Part shown: piece by piece, positions 16,501-24,263 of the stretch
Position numbering within the stretch: position 1 is the stretch's first letter
Layout: each line of letters starts with the position of its first letter
Source of the DNA: Nitrospira sp.
GTDB taxonomy: Bacteria > Nitrospirota > Nitrospiria > Nitrospirales > Nitrospiraceae
DNA length: 64,000 nucleotides
Direction of reading: 5' to 3'
NCBI GenBank assembly: GCA_024998595.1
Contig: JACOEK010000004.1
Coordinates: 372,001 to 436,000, forward strand
Notes under the pieces: model-generated
Seen by the model: the letters and a program-made list of their open reading frames with translations, nothing else
What the model was told of the DNA's origin: nothing
Databases searched by the model: none
Program-made: the position numbers and the translations under genes

Positions 16501-17742
16501 ATGCCCACCACGCTTCCTATCTTTCAGCCGACTCCCATCTTCAAAGATCGCACCGATTATCGGCAGGTGCTTATCAGAGAAATGGAGGCGGGGAAAATTC
16601 CCCTGAGTCTGGGCCGGGACTGTCCGGTCAAATGCGAGTTCTGTTACGAACTCGACCACTCCTACCGCGAAACGCTCGATCCGCCCAAAACCAGCGATGA
16701 GGACTGGAAGTTCATCCTCGACTACATCAGCCGGAAGCCGACCGATCCCACGCAGTTCTGGTGTCTGGGCGGCAACGAGTTCATGGAATGGACCGATCTG
16801 TTTCTCCATCCCAAGGCGATGGAATGGGTCGAGGACTTTCTCAAATATACCGACAAAAGTATTCAGTTCTTCACCGTCGGGTTTGTGCATGTGCCGAAGA
16901 TCCACCAGCTGGTGGCGCAGTATCCGGGACGGATCAACTTCGAACTCTCGGTCATCACGCTCAGTGACTATCGGCAGCGGTTGATGCCCCATGCGCCTTC
17001 GGTGAAACATCTCATGAAAGTGTTGGACGGGCCGGCTGTGTCTTCCGCCAATTTCTACGCGTTCGACAAGGATACGATGTCCAAGGACGCCGCGACGATT
17101 TCAGCCATCAACCAGCAATGTGTGCTCTGGATGGGGACGCTCACTCCTGTGCGGGGACTCAAGGAGGAGACGGCTTCGCTCATGCGACAGGGGCGGAAGT
17201 TCTTGCCGGAGGAAGCGACGCGGATCTATCAATTGGGATTGCCGAATCTCCAGACCGTCCACACGGAATCCTATACGACGGCGTTCCTGAGCCGTCGACG
17301 CATCGTGAGTCTGTTCGATTCGTTGGAGCTGGAGAAGAAGGATACGGTGGTGATGGCCGGGAGCGTCCACAAAATCCTGACCATGTTCCGGAAAAACCGC
17401 GCGAAGTTTCTCTACGTCCCCAATGCCTTACTGAGCGGCGATTCCGATTGCACGGTGTTGCTGACCTTCGATGATATTGCGCGGCGACTGACGAATCAGA
17501 AAGCCATCCACGTGCCGAAATGCATCATGCAGTCGGGGCGCGGCCCCTATACTGACATCACCGGCGTGAGTCTGGAGCAGTTCACCAAGAAGACCGGTGT
17601 GCGCGTGAAAGTGCTGCACAAGATCGATACCCGCTTCGCCAATCAGCAACTCTACCGGAACGGCTCATTGCAGAACTACGTGGAGCAATACCTCAACAAT
17701 CCGTTGAGGGGTGCGTATGAAGCCATTCCACGCCCAGTTTAG
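16501..17742 (+). CDS. Radical SAM protein 3 (unknown function)
   Basis: 413 aa. GRDCPVKCEFCYE (C41, C45, C48) is a canonical C-x3-C-x2-C radical SAM cluster motif, unlike the two upstream paralogues. The following LGGNEFMEW resembles the GGE/SAM-contact region of the half-barrel, and FELSVITLSDYRQRLMPHAP continues the barrel. There is no B12 domain and no SPASM cysteine cluster was identified, although isolated later Cys residues (in QQCVLWMG and PKCIMQSG) are present. The C-terminal third (from ~330) looks like a separate accessory domain. Its proximity to the two B12-radical SAM genes suggests a shared pathway, but this is inferred from position only. Confidence 0.75.
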   Translation: MPTTLPIFQPTPIFKDRTDYRQVLIREMEAGKIPLSLGRDCPVKCEFCYELDHSYRETLDPPKTSDEDWKFILDYISRKPTDPTQFWCLGGNEFMEWTDLFLHPKAMEWVEDFLKYTDKSIQFFTVGFVHVPKIHQLVAQYPGRINFELSVITLSDYRQRLMPHAPSVKHLMKVLDGPAVSSANFYAFDKDTMSKDAATISAINQQCVLWMGTLTPVRGLKEETASLMRQGRKFLPEEATRIYQLGLPNLQTVHTESYTTAFLSRRRIVSLFDSLELEKKDTVVMAGSVHKILTMFRKNRAKFLYVPNALLSGDSDCTVLLTFDDIARRLTNQKAIHVPKCIMQSGRGPYTDITGVSLEQFTKKTGVRVKVLHKIDTRFANQQLYRNGSLQNYVEQYLNNPLRGAYEAIPRPV

Positions 17743-17744
17743 CC

Positions 17745-17864
17745 GGCTGGTGAAAACGGCATATCGCGCCGTTCTCGGTCGCGTGCCTCCTTGCGACGTA
17801 CCGCAAGGGTACGCCTCAGTCGGTCCGCTCCCTGCGGCCTTGCCATATGCCGTTTTGACCAGCC
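17745..17864. repeat. Long imperfect palindrome, copy 3
   Basis: 120-bp element beginning three bases after the stop of the third radical SAM gene. The arms GGCTGGTGAAAACGGCATAT and ATATGCCGTTTTGACCAGCC are complementary except at one base. The core is GCGACGTACC-GCAA-GGGTACGCC, as in copy 2. The arm sequence differs from copy 2 but stays complementary, so pairing has been maintained. Confidence 0.8.
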
Positions 17865-17890
17865 AGCCTACAGATTAGCTTGAATGCCGA

Positions 17891-17944
17891 CTCCGGGTTG
17901 AGTTCGCCTGCAGCCTAGTGGGACGCCGTTTTGAGCAGCCCTCC
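17891..17944. repeat. Half copy (right half) of the long palindrome
   Basis: The stretch from CTCCGGGTTGAGTTCGCCTG through CGCCGTTTTGAGCAGCC matches the right half of copies at 20696-20816 and 21583-21697. No left half is present, so this is a truncated copy about 30 bp downstream of copy 3. Confidence 0.6.
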
Positions 17945-18038
17945 AAATTCCTACATTCTGACCCGCTTAGCGTTGTCGCCCCCTTGCAAAAAATACTGAC
18001 TCGGGGCAACATGCCGCCAGCATCTTCTTGAGGAGTGT

Positions 18039-18968
18039 ATGCCCGGGCAACGCCGATTGCAGTTCTATCAAGCCGACGTCTTTACCGATGAACCCTTCGG
18101 CGGGAATCCCGTCGCGGTGTTTCCCGATGCGGATGGGCTGACCGATGTCGAACTGCAGCAGATCGCCCGCGAGATGAATCTCTCCGAAACCGTCTTTGTC
18201 TTTCCCCCCACCGACCAGGCGGCCGTCGTTAAGATGCGCATTTTTACGCCGACGCAGGAAATTCCCTTCGCCGGCCATCCCGTCATCGGGACCTTTTTCG
18301 TGCTGGGTACCTTGGATCGCCTTGCGCTCCGGGAGCCGGTCACGCGAGTGCTGCAGGAATGTAATCTCGGACTGTTTCCCGTCGATATCCATTCGCATGA
18401 CGGGGTGATCGAACGCGTGGTCATGGCACAACCGAGCCCGGAGTTCCTGGATGTGATCGATGAACCGGAAGCGTTGTTCGCCATCGCCCGCTCCCTGGGC
18501 ATCAACAAGTCGGCGATTACCGAAAGCCGCTTTCCCGTGCAGGTAGTCTCCACAGGGCTTCCCGTCATCATTGTGCCGGTGCGGACCCTGACTGCGGTAC
18601 GTTCGATCGTTCCCGATGTCGCAGCCATCGCCGAGTTGTCTCAGCAGTATGGCGCGAACGGCATGATGGTGTTCAGCACGATGACGGTCGAACAATCCTC
18701 CACGGTGCATACCCGCATGTTCGCGCCGTTGATCGGTATTGTGGAAGATCCCGCGACTGGAAGCGCCAGCGGCGCCTTGGGCGCTTATCTCGTGCAACAT
18801 GGCGTCGTGGATATCAGACCTGAGACTGAGATCACGGCGGAACAGGGCTATGAGATCGATCGTCCGTCTCGCATTTTGATTCAGGTGAATTCCGACGACG
18901 ATGCGATTCAAGGGGTGATGGTTGGTGGTGAGGCGGTGATGGTGGTGGAGGGGACGCTCACCTTTTAG
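18039..18968 (+). CDS. PhzF-family isomerase/epimerase
   Basis: 309 aa with the two-lobed PhzF fold: FYQADVFTDEPFGGNPVAVF at the N-terminus, NLSETVFVFPP with the catalytic Glu of the family, IPFAGHPVIGTFFV, and EDPATGSASGALGAYLV in the second lobe. PhzF isomerises dihydro-hydroxyanthranilate in phenazine synthesis, but most family members act elsewhere on unknown substrates, and no other phz gene is here. The start at 18039 is preceded by GAGGAG. It is followed immediately by a long palindrome (18969), which may terminate the transcript. Confidence 0.88.
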   Translation: MPGQRRLQFYQADVFTDEPFGGNPVAVFPDADGLTDVELQQIAREMNLSETVFVFPPTDQAAVVKMRIFTPTQEIPFAGHPVIGTFFVLGTLDRLALREPVTRVLQECNLGLFPVDIHSHDGVIERVVMAQPSPEFLDVIDEPEALFAIARSLGINKSAITESRFPVQVVSTGLPVIIVPVRTLTAVRSIVPDVAAIAELSQQYGANGMMVFSTMTVEQSSTVHTRMFAPLIGIVEDPATGSASGALGAYLVQHGVVDIRPETEITAEQGYEIDRPSRILIQVNSDDDAIQGVMVGGEAVMVVEGTLTF

Positions 18969-19092
18969 CAGGACGATGAAAACGCCATCTCACTGCGTTC
19001 TCGGTCGCCCGTCTCCCTGCGACGTACCACAAGGGTACGACTCAGTCGCCGCGCTCCCTGCGGCCTTGTGACAGGGCGTTTTGATCGTCCTG
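18969..19092. repeat. Long imperfect palindrome, copy 4
   Basis: 124-bp element directly after the phzF-like stop codon. Arms CAGGACGATGAAAACGCC and GGCGTTTTGATCGTCCTG pair with one mismatch. The core is GCGACGTACC-ACAA-GGGTACGAC, one stem base changed relative to copies 2 and 3. Confidence 0.8.
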
Positions 19093-19176
19093 CGGGAGAT
19101 GGTTAAGGACCTGTACTCTCGGAATCACAGTGCGGCGTGACACGTCATGTCGTAATGAATTACAGGGGAGGATGAT

Positions 19177-20208
19177 ATGAACGCGGTTGTCTTTCACGAG
19201 CATGGCGGGCCGGGCAAACTCCAGTATCAAGAAATGCCGATGCCGACGATCGGTGTCGAGGAGGTCCTCGTGCAGGTGAAGGCTTGCGCGTTGAACCATC
19301 TGGATATCTGGATCAGGCAGGGAAGTCCCGCCTATCCGATGCCGCTCCCGCATATCCTCGGTTCGGACGTGGCCGGGGTGGTGCAGGAGATCGGTTCGCA
19401 GGTGGAAGGGGTGGCGGTCGGGGAGCGCGTGTATGTATCTCCCGGTGTCGGCTGCGGCCGCTGCGAGCAATGTTATGCCGGGCGCGACAACATGTGCCGT
19501 TCGTATGGGTTGATCGGGGCGATGTGCCATGGTGGCTACGCGGACTATGTGAAGGTACCGGCCCGGAACGTGCGGCCGATTCCTGGTGCGCTGTCTTTCG
19601 AACAGTCCGCGGCTTTTCCTTTGGTCTCCGTCACCGCCTGGCATATGTTGTTCGGATTGGCGGAGGTGCGGCCCGGCGAAGATGTGTTGATCATGGGCGC
19701 GGGCAGCGGTGTCGGGCATATGGCGATTCAAATGGCCAAACTGGCCGGCGCACGCGTGATCACCACGGTCGGGAGCGAGGAAAAAGTCGCGAAGGCTAAG
19801 GCGCTCGGCGCGGACGACGTGATCATTCACAGCCGTGAGCAGGTCAATCAGCGAGTGCGCGAGTTGACCCAGCGCCGCGGTGTGGATGTGGTGATCGAGC
19901 ACATCGGCCCGGAGGTGTGGACGCAGTGCATCGATTCGCTGGCGAAGGGCGGGCGGCTGGTCACCTGTGGCGCCACGACTGGGGCGGAGGTCAAGCTTGA
20001 CTTGCGCTACGTGTACTCGCGGCAGCTCACGATCAAGGGGTCGTACATGGGGTCCCAGAGCGAGTTGTGGAAGGCCGCTCATCTGATTGGCGAAGGGAAG
20101 TTGCGACCGGTGATCGATCGGACCTTTCCGCTGTCCGAGGCGAAGGCGGCGCAAGAATATCTTCTGAATCGGAAATTTTTTGGTAAAATCGTGCTCACTG
20201 TTTCGTAA
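19177..20208 (+). CDS. Zinc-type medium-chain dehydrogenase/reductase (alcohol dehydrogenase/quinone reductase family)
   Basis: 343 aa. The N-terminal GroES-like domain has KACALNHLDIWIRQG and HILGSDVAGVV. The structural zinc site is CGRCEQCYAGRDNMC (four Cys). In place of the usual Cys/His catalytic pair, the residues around ALNHLD are atypical, so the catalytic zinc is uncertain. The Rossmann domain follows, with IMGAGSGVGHMAIQMAKLAG and the later VIEHIGPEVW. NAD(P)-dependent; substrates could be alcohols, aldehydes or quinones. Ribosome site AGGGGAGGATG precedes the ATG at 19177. It sits between two long palindromes, so probably as a monocistronic unit or with the CBS gene 50 bp downstream. 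Confidence 0.85.
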   Translation: MNAVVFHEHGGPGKLQYQEMPMPTIGVEEVLVQVKACALNHLDIWIRQGSPAYPMPLPHILGSDVAGVVQEIGSQVEGVAVGERVYVSPGVGCGRCEQCYAGRDNMCRSYGLIGAMCHGGYADYVKVPARNVRPIPGALSFEQSAAFPLVSVTAWHMLFGLAEVRPGEDVLIMGAGSGVGHMAIQMAKLAGARVITTVGSEEKVAKAKALGADDVIIHSREQVNQRVRELTQRRGVDVVIEHIGPEVWTQCIDSLAKGGRLVTCGATTGAEVKLDLRYVYSRQLTIKGSYMGSQSELWKAAHLIGEGKLRPVIDRTFPLSEAKAAQEYLLNRKFFGKIVLTVS

Positions 20209-20258
20209 TCGACTTCATTATCGGCTCTTTTGTCCCAACGGGCAGAAAGGTATGTGAC

Positions 20259-20693
20259 ATGGCGACTGTTGCGCAAATCATGAACAAGAAACCTCAAAGC
20301 GTCGGTCCGACGACGTCCATCCGCGGTGCGGCGAAGAAGATGCGCACTTTGCGGGTCAGCTCCCTGCTGATCAAGAAAGGGAAGAACCATGTCGGGATTG
20401 TGACCGACACGGATCTGGTCCGGAAGGGATTGGCCACCAATCAGGACTTAGGCAAGCTCACGGTCGAACAGGTGATGACTTCTCCGCTGTGCACCATCGA
20501 GAGCAATCAGGCCGTGGATGACGCTCAGGATATGATGGGCGATCTCAGCGTGCGCCATCTGGCCGTGACCAAAGGCGGATCGGTCGTCGGCGTGGTGTCG
20601 GTTCGCGATCTGTTGATGCACTACAAGCGGTATGCGCAATCGAGACTGGCGGATAAGCAGACGTACTCTGAGCCGAAGATCTCGCAAGACTAG
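20259..20693 (+). CDS. Tandem CBS-domain protein
   Basis: 144 aa consisting of two CBS motifs. The first runs IMNKKPQSVGPTTSIRGAAK to VGIVTDTDLVRKGL (residues ~5-55). The second runs VEQVMTSPLCTIESNQAVDD to VVGVVSVRDLLMHYK (~69-127). CBS pairs bind adenosine nucleotides (AMP, ATP, SAM or c-di-AMP) and regulate partner proteins. No enzymatic domain is attached, so it is a stand-alone sensor. A homologous 130-aa CBS protein is encoded at 43817-44209. It follows the MDR gene by 50 bp, possibly in the same transcript. Confidence 0.87.
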   Translation: MATVAQIMNKKPQSVGPTTSIRGAAKKMRTLRVSSLLIKKGKNHVGIVTDTDLVRKGLATNQDLGKLTVEQVMTSPLCTIESNQAVDDAQDMMGDLSVRHLAVTKGGSVVGVVSVRDLLMHYKRYAQSRLADKQTYSEPKISQD

Positions 20694-20695
20694 TC

Positions 20696-20816
20696 GGATG
20701 CTGAAAACGGCCTCCAGCAGCGTTCTCGGCTTATCAAAATCCTCAACGTACCGCTGCGGGTACGCCTCCGGTTTTGCTTCGCCTGCGGCCTTGCTGGACG
20801 GCCGTTTTGAGCATCC
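20696..20816. repeat. Long imperfect palindrome, copy 5 (second subtype)
   Basis: 121-bp element starting three bases after the CBS gene stop. Arms GGATGCTGAAAACGGCC and GGCCGTTTTGAGCATCC pair with one mismatch. The core is AACGTACC-GCTGC-GGGTACG, with the subtype-specific TTCGCCTGCGGCCTTGCTGG part. Confidence 0.8.
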
Positions 20817-20824
20817 TTCCGGAC

Positions 20825-20946
20825 GGATGCTGAATAGCGGGCTCCAACTTCGTTCTCAGTCGCCCATCTCCCTGCGACGTCTCGCAAGGATACGCCTCAG
20901 TCGCTGTGCTTCCTGCGGCATTGTTGAAGCACCGTTTTGAGCATCC
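20825..20946. repeat. Long imperfect palindrome, copy 6
   Basis: 122-bp element eight bases after copy 5, in tandem. It has GGATGCTGA and TTTTGAGCATCC at its ends, but the left arm has drifted (AATAGCGGGC), so pairing is weaker. The core GCGACGTCTC-GCAA-GGATACGCC belongs to the subtype of copies 2-4. It lies between convergent genes. Confidence 0.7.
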
Positions 20947-21058
20947 TCAGTCGGACTAGCCGACCGGCGGAAAACCGCTGCCAACAACAAACATCATCAG
21001 CTCACCGCAGCCAGTTCTGAGCAAACCTCAAAGCTGATTGCTGAAAGCTGACGAGCTA
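20947..21058. other. Intergenic remainder after tandem palindromes
   Basis: A 112-bp stretch with no gene. It is the rest of the 365-bp gap between the CBS gene and moaB that is otherwise filled by two long palindromes. Confidence 0.3.
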
Positions 21059-21571
21059 CTACTTCGTGAGTTCTTTGACGAGGTGACCGAGTTCGGGAAG
21101 GATGAGTTTTTCCATCGCCAAGCGCACGGCGTTCTCAGAACCTGGGGTGGAGAACAGGACGCGGCCCTTGATGATGCCGGCGGTGGCCCGGCTCATGATG
21201 GCCGGTGAACCAATGTCCTGATAGGTCAGATATCGAAACACTTCGCCGAATCCATCCAGCCGCTTTTCCAGCATGGCGTCCACGGCTTCGAACGTAGAGT
21301 CCCGCCGCGAGATTCCCGTTCCGCCGTTGATGATGACGGCTTGTACGGAATCATTGGCCACACCCTCCGTGATCCGCGCCTTGATCTGCGCCGGCTCATC
21401 TTTCACGAGATGATAGGCCGCGATCGTGTGCCCGTTCTCCTTCAAGAGCTTTTGGATCAACTGGCCACTTGTATCGGTGTCGGGCGTGCGAGTATCGCTG
21501 CAGGTGATGACCATGCAGCCGACAGATCGTGGGGCGTGGTGCTTGTGCTCTTTGTGGCTTGGAGTGCTCAT
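21059..21571 (-). CDS. moaB: Molybdenum cofactor biosynthesis protein MoaB/MogA family
   Basis: 170 aa, an MPT-binding protein that adenylylates molybdopterin before metal insertion. The N-terminal GCMVITCSDTRTPDTDTSGQ, the AVIINGGTGISRRDSTFEAV motif (GGTG for MPT binding) and the C-terminal LFSTPGSENAVRLAMEKLIL are characteristic. An acidic DDTPE-like site is represented by LVKDEPAQIKARITE. Length matches MoaB. Moco need is supported by the MOSC protein nearby and is expected in nitrite/nitrate metabolism, but no Moco enzyme is in the window. Confidence 0.88.
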   Translation of the reverse strand: MSTPSHKEHKHHAPRSVGCMVITCSDTRTPDTDTSGQLIQKLLKENGHTIAAYHLVKDEPAQIKARITEGVANDSVQAVIINGGTGISRRDSTFEAVDAMLEKRLDGFGEVFRYLTYQDIGSPAIMSRATAGIIKGRVLFSTPGSENAVRLAMEKLILPELGHLVKELTK

Positions 21572-21582
21572 AGCGATCGACT

Positions 21583-21697
21583 GATGAAAATGCCTTCCAG
21601 CGTCGTTCTCAGTTCCTCAAACTCCTCAACATACCCCTGAGGGTACGCCTCCGGGGTTGAGTCGCCTGCGGCCTTGCTGGAAAGGCATGTTGATCAT
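21583..21697. repeat. Long imperfect palindrome, copy 7 (second subtype)
   Basis: 115-bp element lying between two minus-strand genes (upstream of moaB, downstream of the ferredoxin-like gene). Arms GATGAAAATGCCTT and AAGGCATGTTGATC pair imperfectly. The core is AACATACC-CCTGA-GGGTACG, and it has the subtype segment GTCGCCTGCGGCCTTGCTGG. Confidence 0.75.
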
Positions 21698-21720
21698 CCT
21701 CAAAGAAAGGATGGTTCGCG

Positions 21721-22047
21721 TTATTTCCAGATGCTGTCCGGATTGAGCGTTGCAGCCGGTTTTCCACCCTTGATGTGTTCATCAAGGATCGTCGCGACAT
21801 CGGCTTCCGTAACCTTGGAATACCAGGTGCCTTCCGGATAGACCACGACAGTCGGACCCTGCTCGCAAGGGCCCAGGCAGGAGGAGCCCGTCACCAGCAC
21901 TTCGCCGGGCATGATGCCACGTTGCATCAGGCCCATGTTGAAGGTCATGAGCAATTGCGCGGAGCCCTGGCCGCCGCAGGACGGTTTCGGGTGACCCGGT
22001 GGTCGAGCATTGGTGCAGACAAGAATATGATGTTTCGGCTTTGGCAT
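21721..22047 (-). CDS. Thioredoxin-like [2Fe-2S] ferredoxin
   Basis: 108 aa. The four ligating Cys fit the thioredoxin-fold 2Fe-2S ferredoxin family: HILVCTNARP (Cys11), PSCGGQG (Cys24), and the pair in TGSSCLGPCEQGPTVVVYPE (Cys57 and Cys61). The C-terminal YPEGTWYSKVTEADVATILD is also conserved. Such proteins shuttle single electrons or act in redox sensing. A homologous domain is found in NuoE. Start at 22047 with no competing start. The gamma-glutamylcyclotransferase-like gene precedes it by about 40 bp on the same strand, so co-transcription is likely. Confidence 0.85.
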   Translation of the reverse strand: MPKPKHHILVCTNARPPGHPKPSCGGQGSAQLLMTFNMGLMQRGIMPGEVLVTGSSCLGPCEQGPTVVVYPEGTWYSKVTEADVATILDEHIKGGKPAATLNPDSIWK

Positions 22048-22089
22048 TGTGACCTCAATGTATGGGTAAGTGACGATCTGTGGCGTCTA

Positions 22090-22533
22090 TCAGGCTGGCT
22101 TATACGCTTTCCACTGCTCGTTGCATTCTTCGGGCAACTTCCATTGTTTGACGCCCTTGAGCACCCAATCGATGTAATGTTCTTTCGGTTTGAACTTACC
22201 AATGGGATTGGCCGCATGGGTCGTGACCAATAACTTTTCACCCTCTTCGGTGATCACGGTCACCGGCAGGTGCCGATATGCTCCTTGCGGCACATCGTCT
22301 TCGAACTCGTCGAGGATTTTGAGATCTTCGTCGGTGATTTCAAAGACGGCTCCCCAGACTTTTTCTCCCGGCGACGGCACGACGCTGGCCAGACCGCAGC
22401 GCCACTGCGTCGACCAGCGGCAGAACTGCACGCTATGATCGGGGAGATAGGCCGTGAAGAGAAACTTATGTTCCGGGGCACGACGCTTGAGTTGGGACGG
22501 GTTCAAATTGTCCGCGTAAAAGAAGAACTTCAT
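22090..22533 (-). CDS. Gamma-glutamylcyclotransferase-like protein (GGCT/AIG2 fold)
   Basis: 147 aa. It opens with FFFYADNLNPSQL (the YxxNL substrate-loop motif; YGSNL in classical members). FCRWSTQWRCGLASVVPSPG and VWGAVFEITDEDLKILDEFE (with the catalytic Glu region ahead of VPQGAYRHLPVTVI) are family features. Classical enzymes release 5-oxoproline from gamma-glutamyl amino acids. Many bacterial members have unknown roles. Upstream in an apparent two-gene unit with the ferredoxin gene. Confidence 0.8.
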   Translation of the reverse strand: MKFFFYADNLNPSQLKRRAPEHKFLFTAYLPDHSVQFCRWSTQWRCGLASVVPSPGEKVWGAVFEITDEDLKILDEFEDDVPQGAYRHLPVTVITEEGEKLLVTTHAANPIGKFKPKEHYIDWVLKGVKQWKLPEECNEQWKAYKPA

Positions 22534-22735
22534 TGAACGGTGAGGCTCCCATGGTGTCTTGTAGGTTGACCGGTACTTGTACCATAGCGCTGCGCAGCCT
22601 TGTCAAGCGCGGCAATGGCGGTCGCTTTGAGGTTGCCCGGTTCTCCGCAGGCGGTTCCCCGATTGACAGTGAAATCGCCCGCCACATATAGTGATCAATT
22701 CCTTCGTCCTTTATCGATGGTGATCGTCACACGCT

Positions 22736-23191
22736 ATGAGTAAAGTTATCCATTACGCGGTGCTCCTGCTTCTCGTCGTCGGCGGGCTGGTCTATTGGTG
22801 GATGAAGCCTCCGGGCGCCAACCCCATGACTGATCCGCGCGCGGCTGAAGCGCTGGCGCTGGTGCAGACTCACCGCGCGGCCGGGTATCCGACAATACTT
22901 CAGGCGTTCAACGAACGAGTGCGAATTTTAGCGGCTCGCAAACTGGGACTGCGGTTGGGGGAATGGCAAGTGATCAAGCAGGATGAGCAGCGGTATGAGG
23001 TTCGGATCTACATGCGCGAGCAGGGCACGACGCAGTGGTTCGAGCGTGATTTTATCTGGCACGTGGATCTGGGCACGAAGCGTGTGAACGCCGCCTCCTT
23101 GCCGGCCGACGGGTTGATGCCTGAAGGTCCTGAAGGCGGACGCGCAGGAACTCCTCCCGCCGGTGCGCCTCCGTTCCCTCCTACAATGTAA
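22736..23191 (+). CDS. Membrane-anchored protein, unknown function
   Basis: 151 aa. One N-terminal hydrophobic segment (HYAVLLLLVVGGLVYWWMKP, residues ~6-25) anchors a periplasmic or cytosolic domain of ~100 residues. The domain reads like a small alpha/beta fold (LRLGEWQVIKQDEQRYEVRI, WFERDFIWHVDLGTKRV) and ends with a Gly/Pro-rich tail. No family was recognised. Its 3' end overlaps the convergent Rieske gene by 11 bp. Confidence 0.6.
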   Translation: MSKVIHYAVLLLLVVGGLVYWWMKPPGANPMTDPRAAEALALVQTHRAAGYPTILQAFNERVRILAARKLGLRLGEWQVIKQDEQRYEVRIYMREQGTTQWFERDFIWHVDLGTKRVNAASLPADGLMPEGPEGGRAGTPPAGAPPFPPTM

Positions 23192-23507
23192 GCGGTACTT
23201 TCACCTGCACGTTGGACCCCTCTACGCGCACCTCCACGCAGGCGACACGGATTTCCGGATTCTCCGGCCGCTCGCCGGTCAGCACATTGAATCGCCAGCC
23301 ATGCCAGGGGCATTCGATGAGGTCGCCTTCCAGACAGCCTTCACCCAACGGTCCGCCTGCGTGCGGACAGGTGTTGTCCACGGCTCGGAACGTTCCCTCC
23401 ACATTGCAGAGGGCGAGGTAGATGCCGTCGACTTCCACGGTGCGACAGGTCCCGGGTGGAATGTGATCGACCTGGGCTACGGTGACATACCCGCCGTGAG
23501 AATCCAT
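23181..23507 (-). CDS. Rieske [2Fe-2S] ferredoxin
   Basis: 108 aa, a stand-alone Rieske protein. The two ligand motifs are NTCPHAGGPLGEG (Cys-x-His) and IECPWHGWRFNV (Cys-x-x-His), with the GGPLGEGCLEG linker. It is of the dioxygenase/nitrite-reductase small-subunit type (BphF/NirD-like), probably carrying electrons to an oxygenase or reductase not present here. No transmembrane anchor and no signal peptide, so it is cytosolic. It overlaps the preceding convergent gene by 11 bp at its 3' end. Confidence 0.9.
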   Translation of the reverse strand: MDSHGGYVTVAQVDHIPPGTCRTVEVDGIYLALCNVEGTFRAVDNTCPHAGGPLGEGCLEGDLIECPWHGWRFNVLTGERPENPEIRVACVEVRVEGSNVQVKVPLTL

Positions 23508-23705
23508 GCGGTCCCTTTACGCGTTACAGAATGAGACAGATTGAGTTGCCGCGGAGTAACATTGTGGAGCGTATAGCCTAAGCGCTTGATTTCATTAATG
23601 GCATGTGGCATAGATGAAGCGGGAACCATTCAGGGAAGGGTCACAACAGCGCCGTCATTTGCTATGCTTTAAATAGTGTTCTCATAGGAGACCGCCGGAG
23701 CCACT

Positions 23706-24251
23706 ATGGAAATGACCTTGTTGCTCAACTCCACCTATGAACCGCTGCGTGTCCTGCACTGGCAGAAGGCCATTACCTTGCTCTGGCAGGGGAAGGTCGA
23801 AGTCCTTGAAGTCTACGACCGTCAAATCCACGGCATCTCGATCTCGATCAAACTCCCCTCGGTGATGCGCCTCCTGAAGCTGGTGAAGCTGAAGGACAGT
23901 CACCGCGCCGTGAAATTTTCCCGCATCAACATCTTCACGCGAGACGGGTACTGCTGCCAGTACTGCAAGCATAAATTCCGCACGGAAGAACTCACCTTCG
24001 ACCACGTCGTGCCTATCGCGAAGGGCGGGCGAAAGACCTGGGAAAACATCGTGACGGCCTGCTGGCGATGCAATAACCGGAAGAGCGGCCGGACGCCGGA
24101 AGAAGCCAACATGCGCCTGATCAAGAAGCCCGTGAAGCCTCGGTGGAGTCCTACCGTCACGATTACCATCGGAATCCGGAACACGCCGGAAAGCTGGCGG
24201 GACTATCTTTATTGGAATCTGGAACTCGACGCCGACTCTCCGGATACGTAA
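23706..24251 (+). CDS. HNH endonuclease family protein
   Basis: 181 aa. The HNH core is GYCCQYCKHKFRTEELTFDH followed by VVPIAKGGRKTWENIVTACW and RCNNRKSGRT. It contains the two CxxC zinc pairs, DHVVP for the first His, ENIV for the Asn and CNNRK for the final motif. The N-terminal ~75 residues (LNSTYEPLRVLHWQKAITLL, ending in SVMRLLKLVK) are the conserved extension of chromosomal HNH proteins found widely in bacteria. Those have been linked to DNA repair or mobile-element defence but lack a proven role. No methyltransferase partner or restriction gene adjoins it. Confidence 0.88.
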   Translation: MEMTLLLNSTYEPLRVLHWQKAITLLWQGKVEVLEVYDRQIHGISISIKLPSVMRLLKLVKLKDSHRAVKFSRINIFTRDGYCCQYCKHKFRTEELTFDHVVPIAKGGRKTWENIVTACWRCNNRKSGRTPEEANMRLIKKPVKPRWSPTVTITIGIRNTPESWRDYLYWNLELDADSPDT

Positions 24252-24263
24252 CGAGCCCGGTGG

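Noticed and set aside
13899-21697. CRISPR array
   Set aside because: The repeats are long palindromes separated by whole genes, with no short regular spacers and no cas genes.
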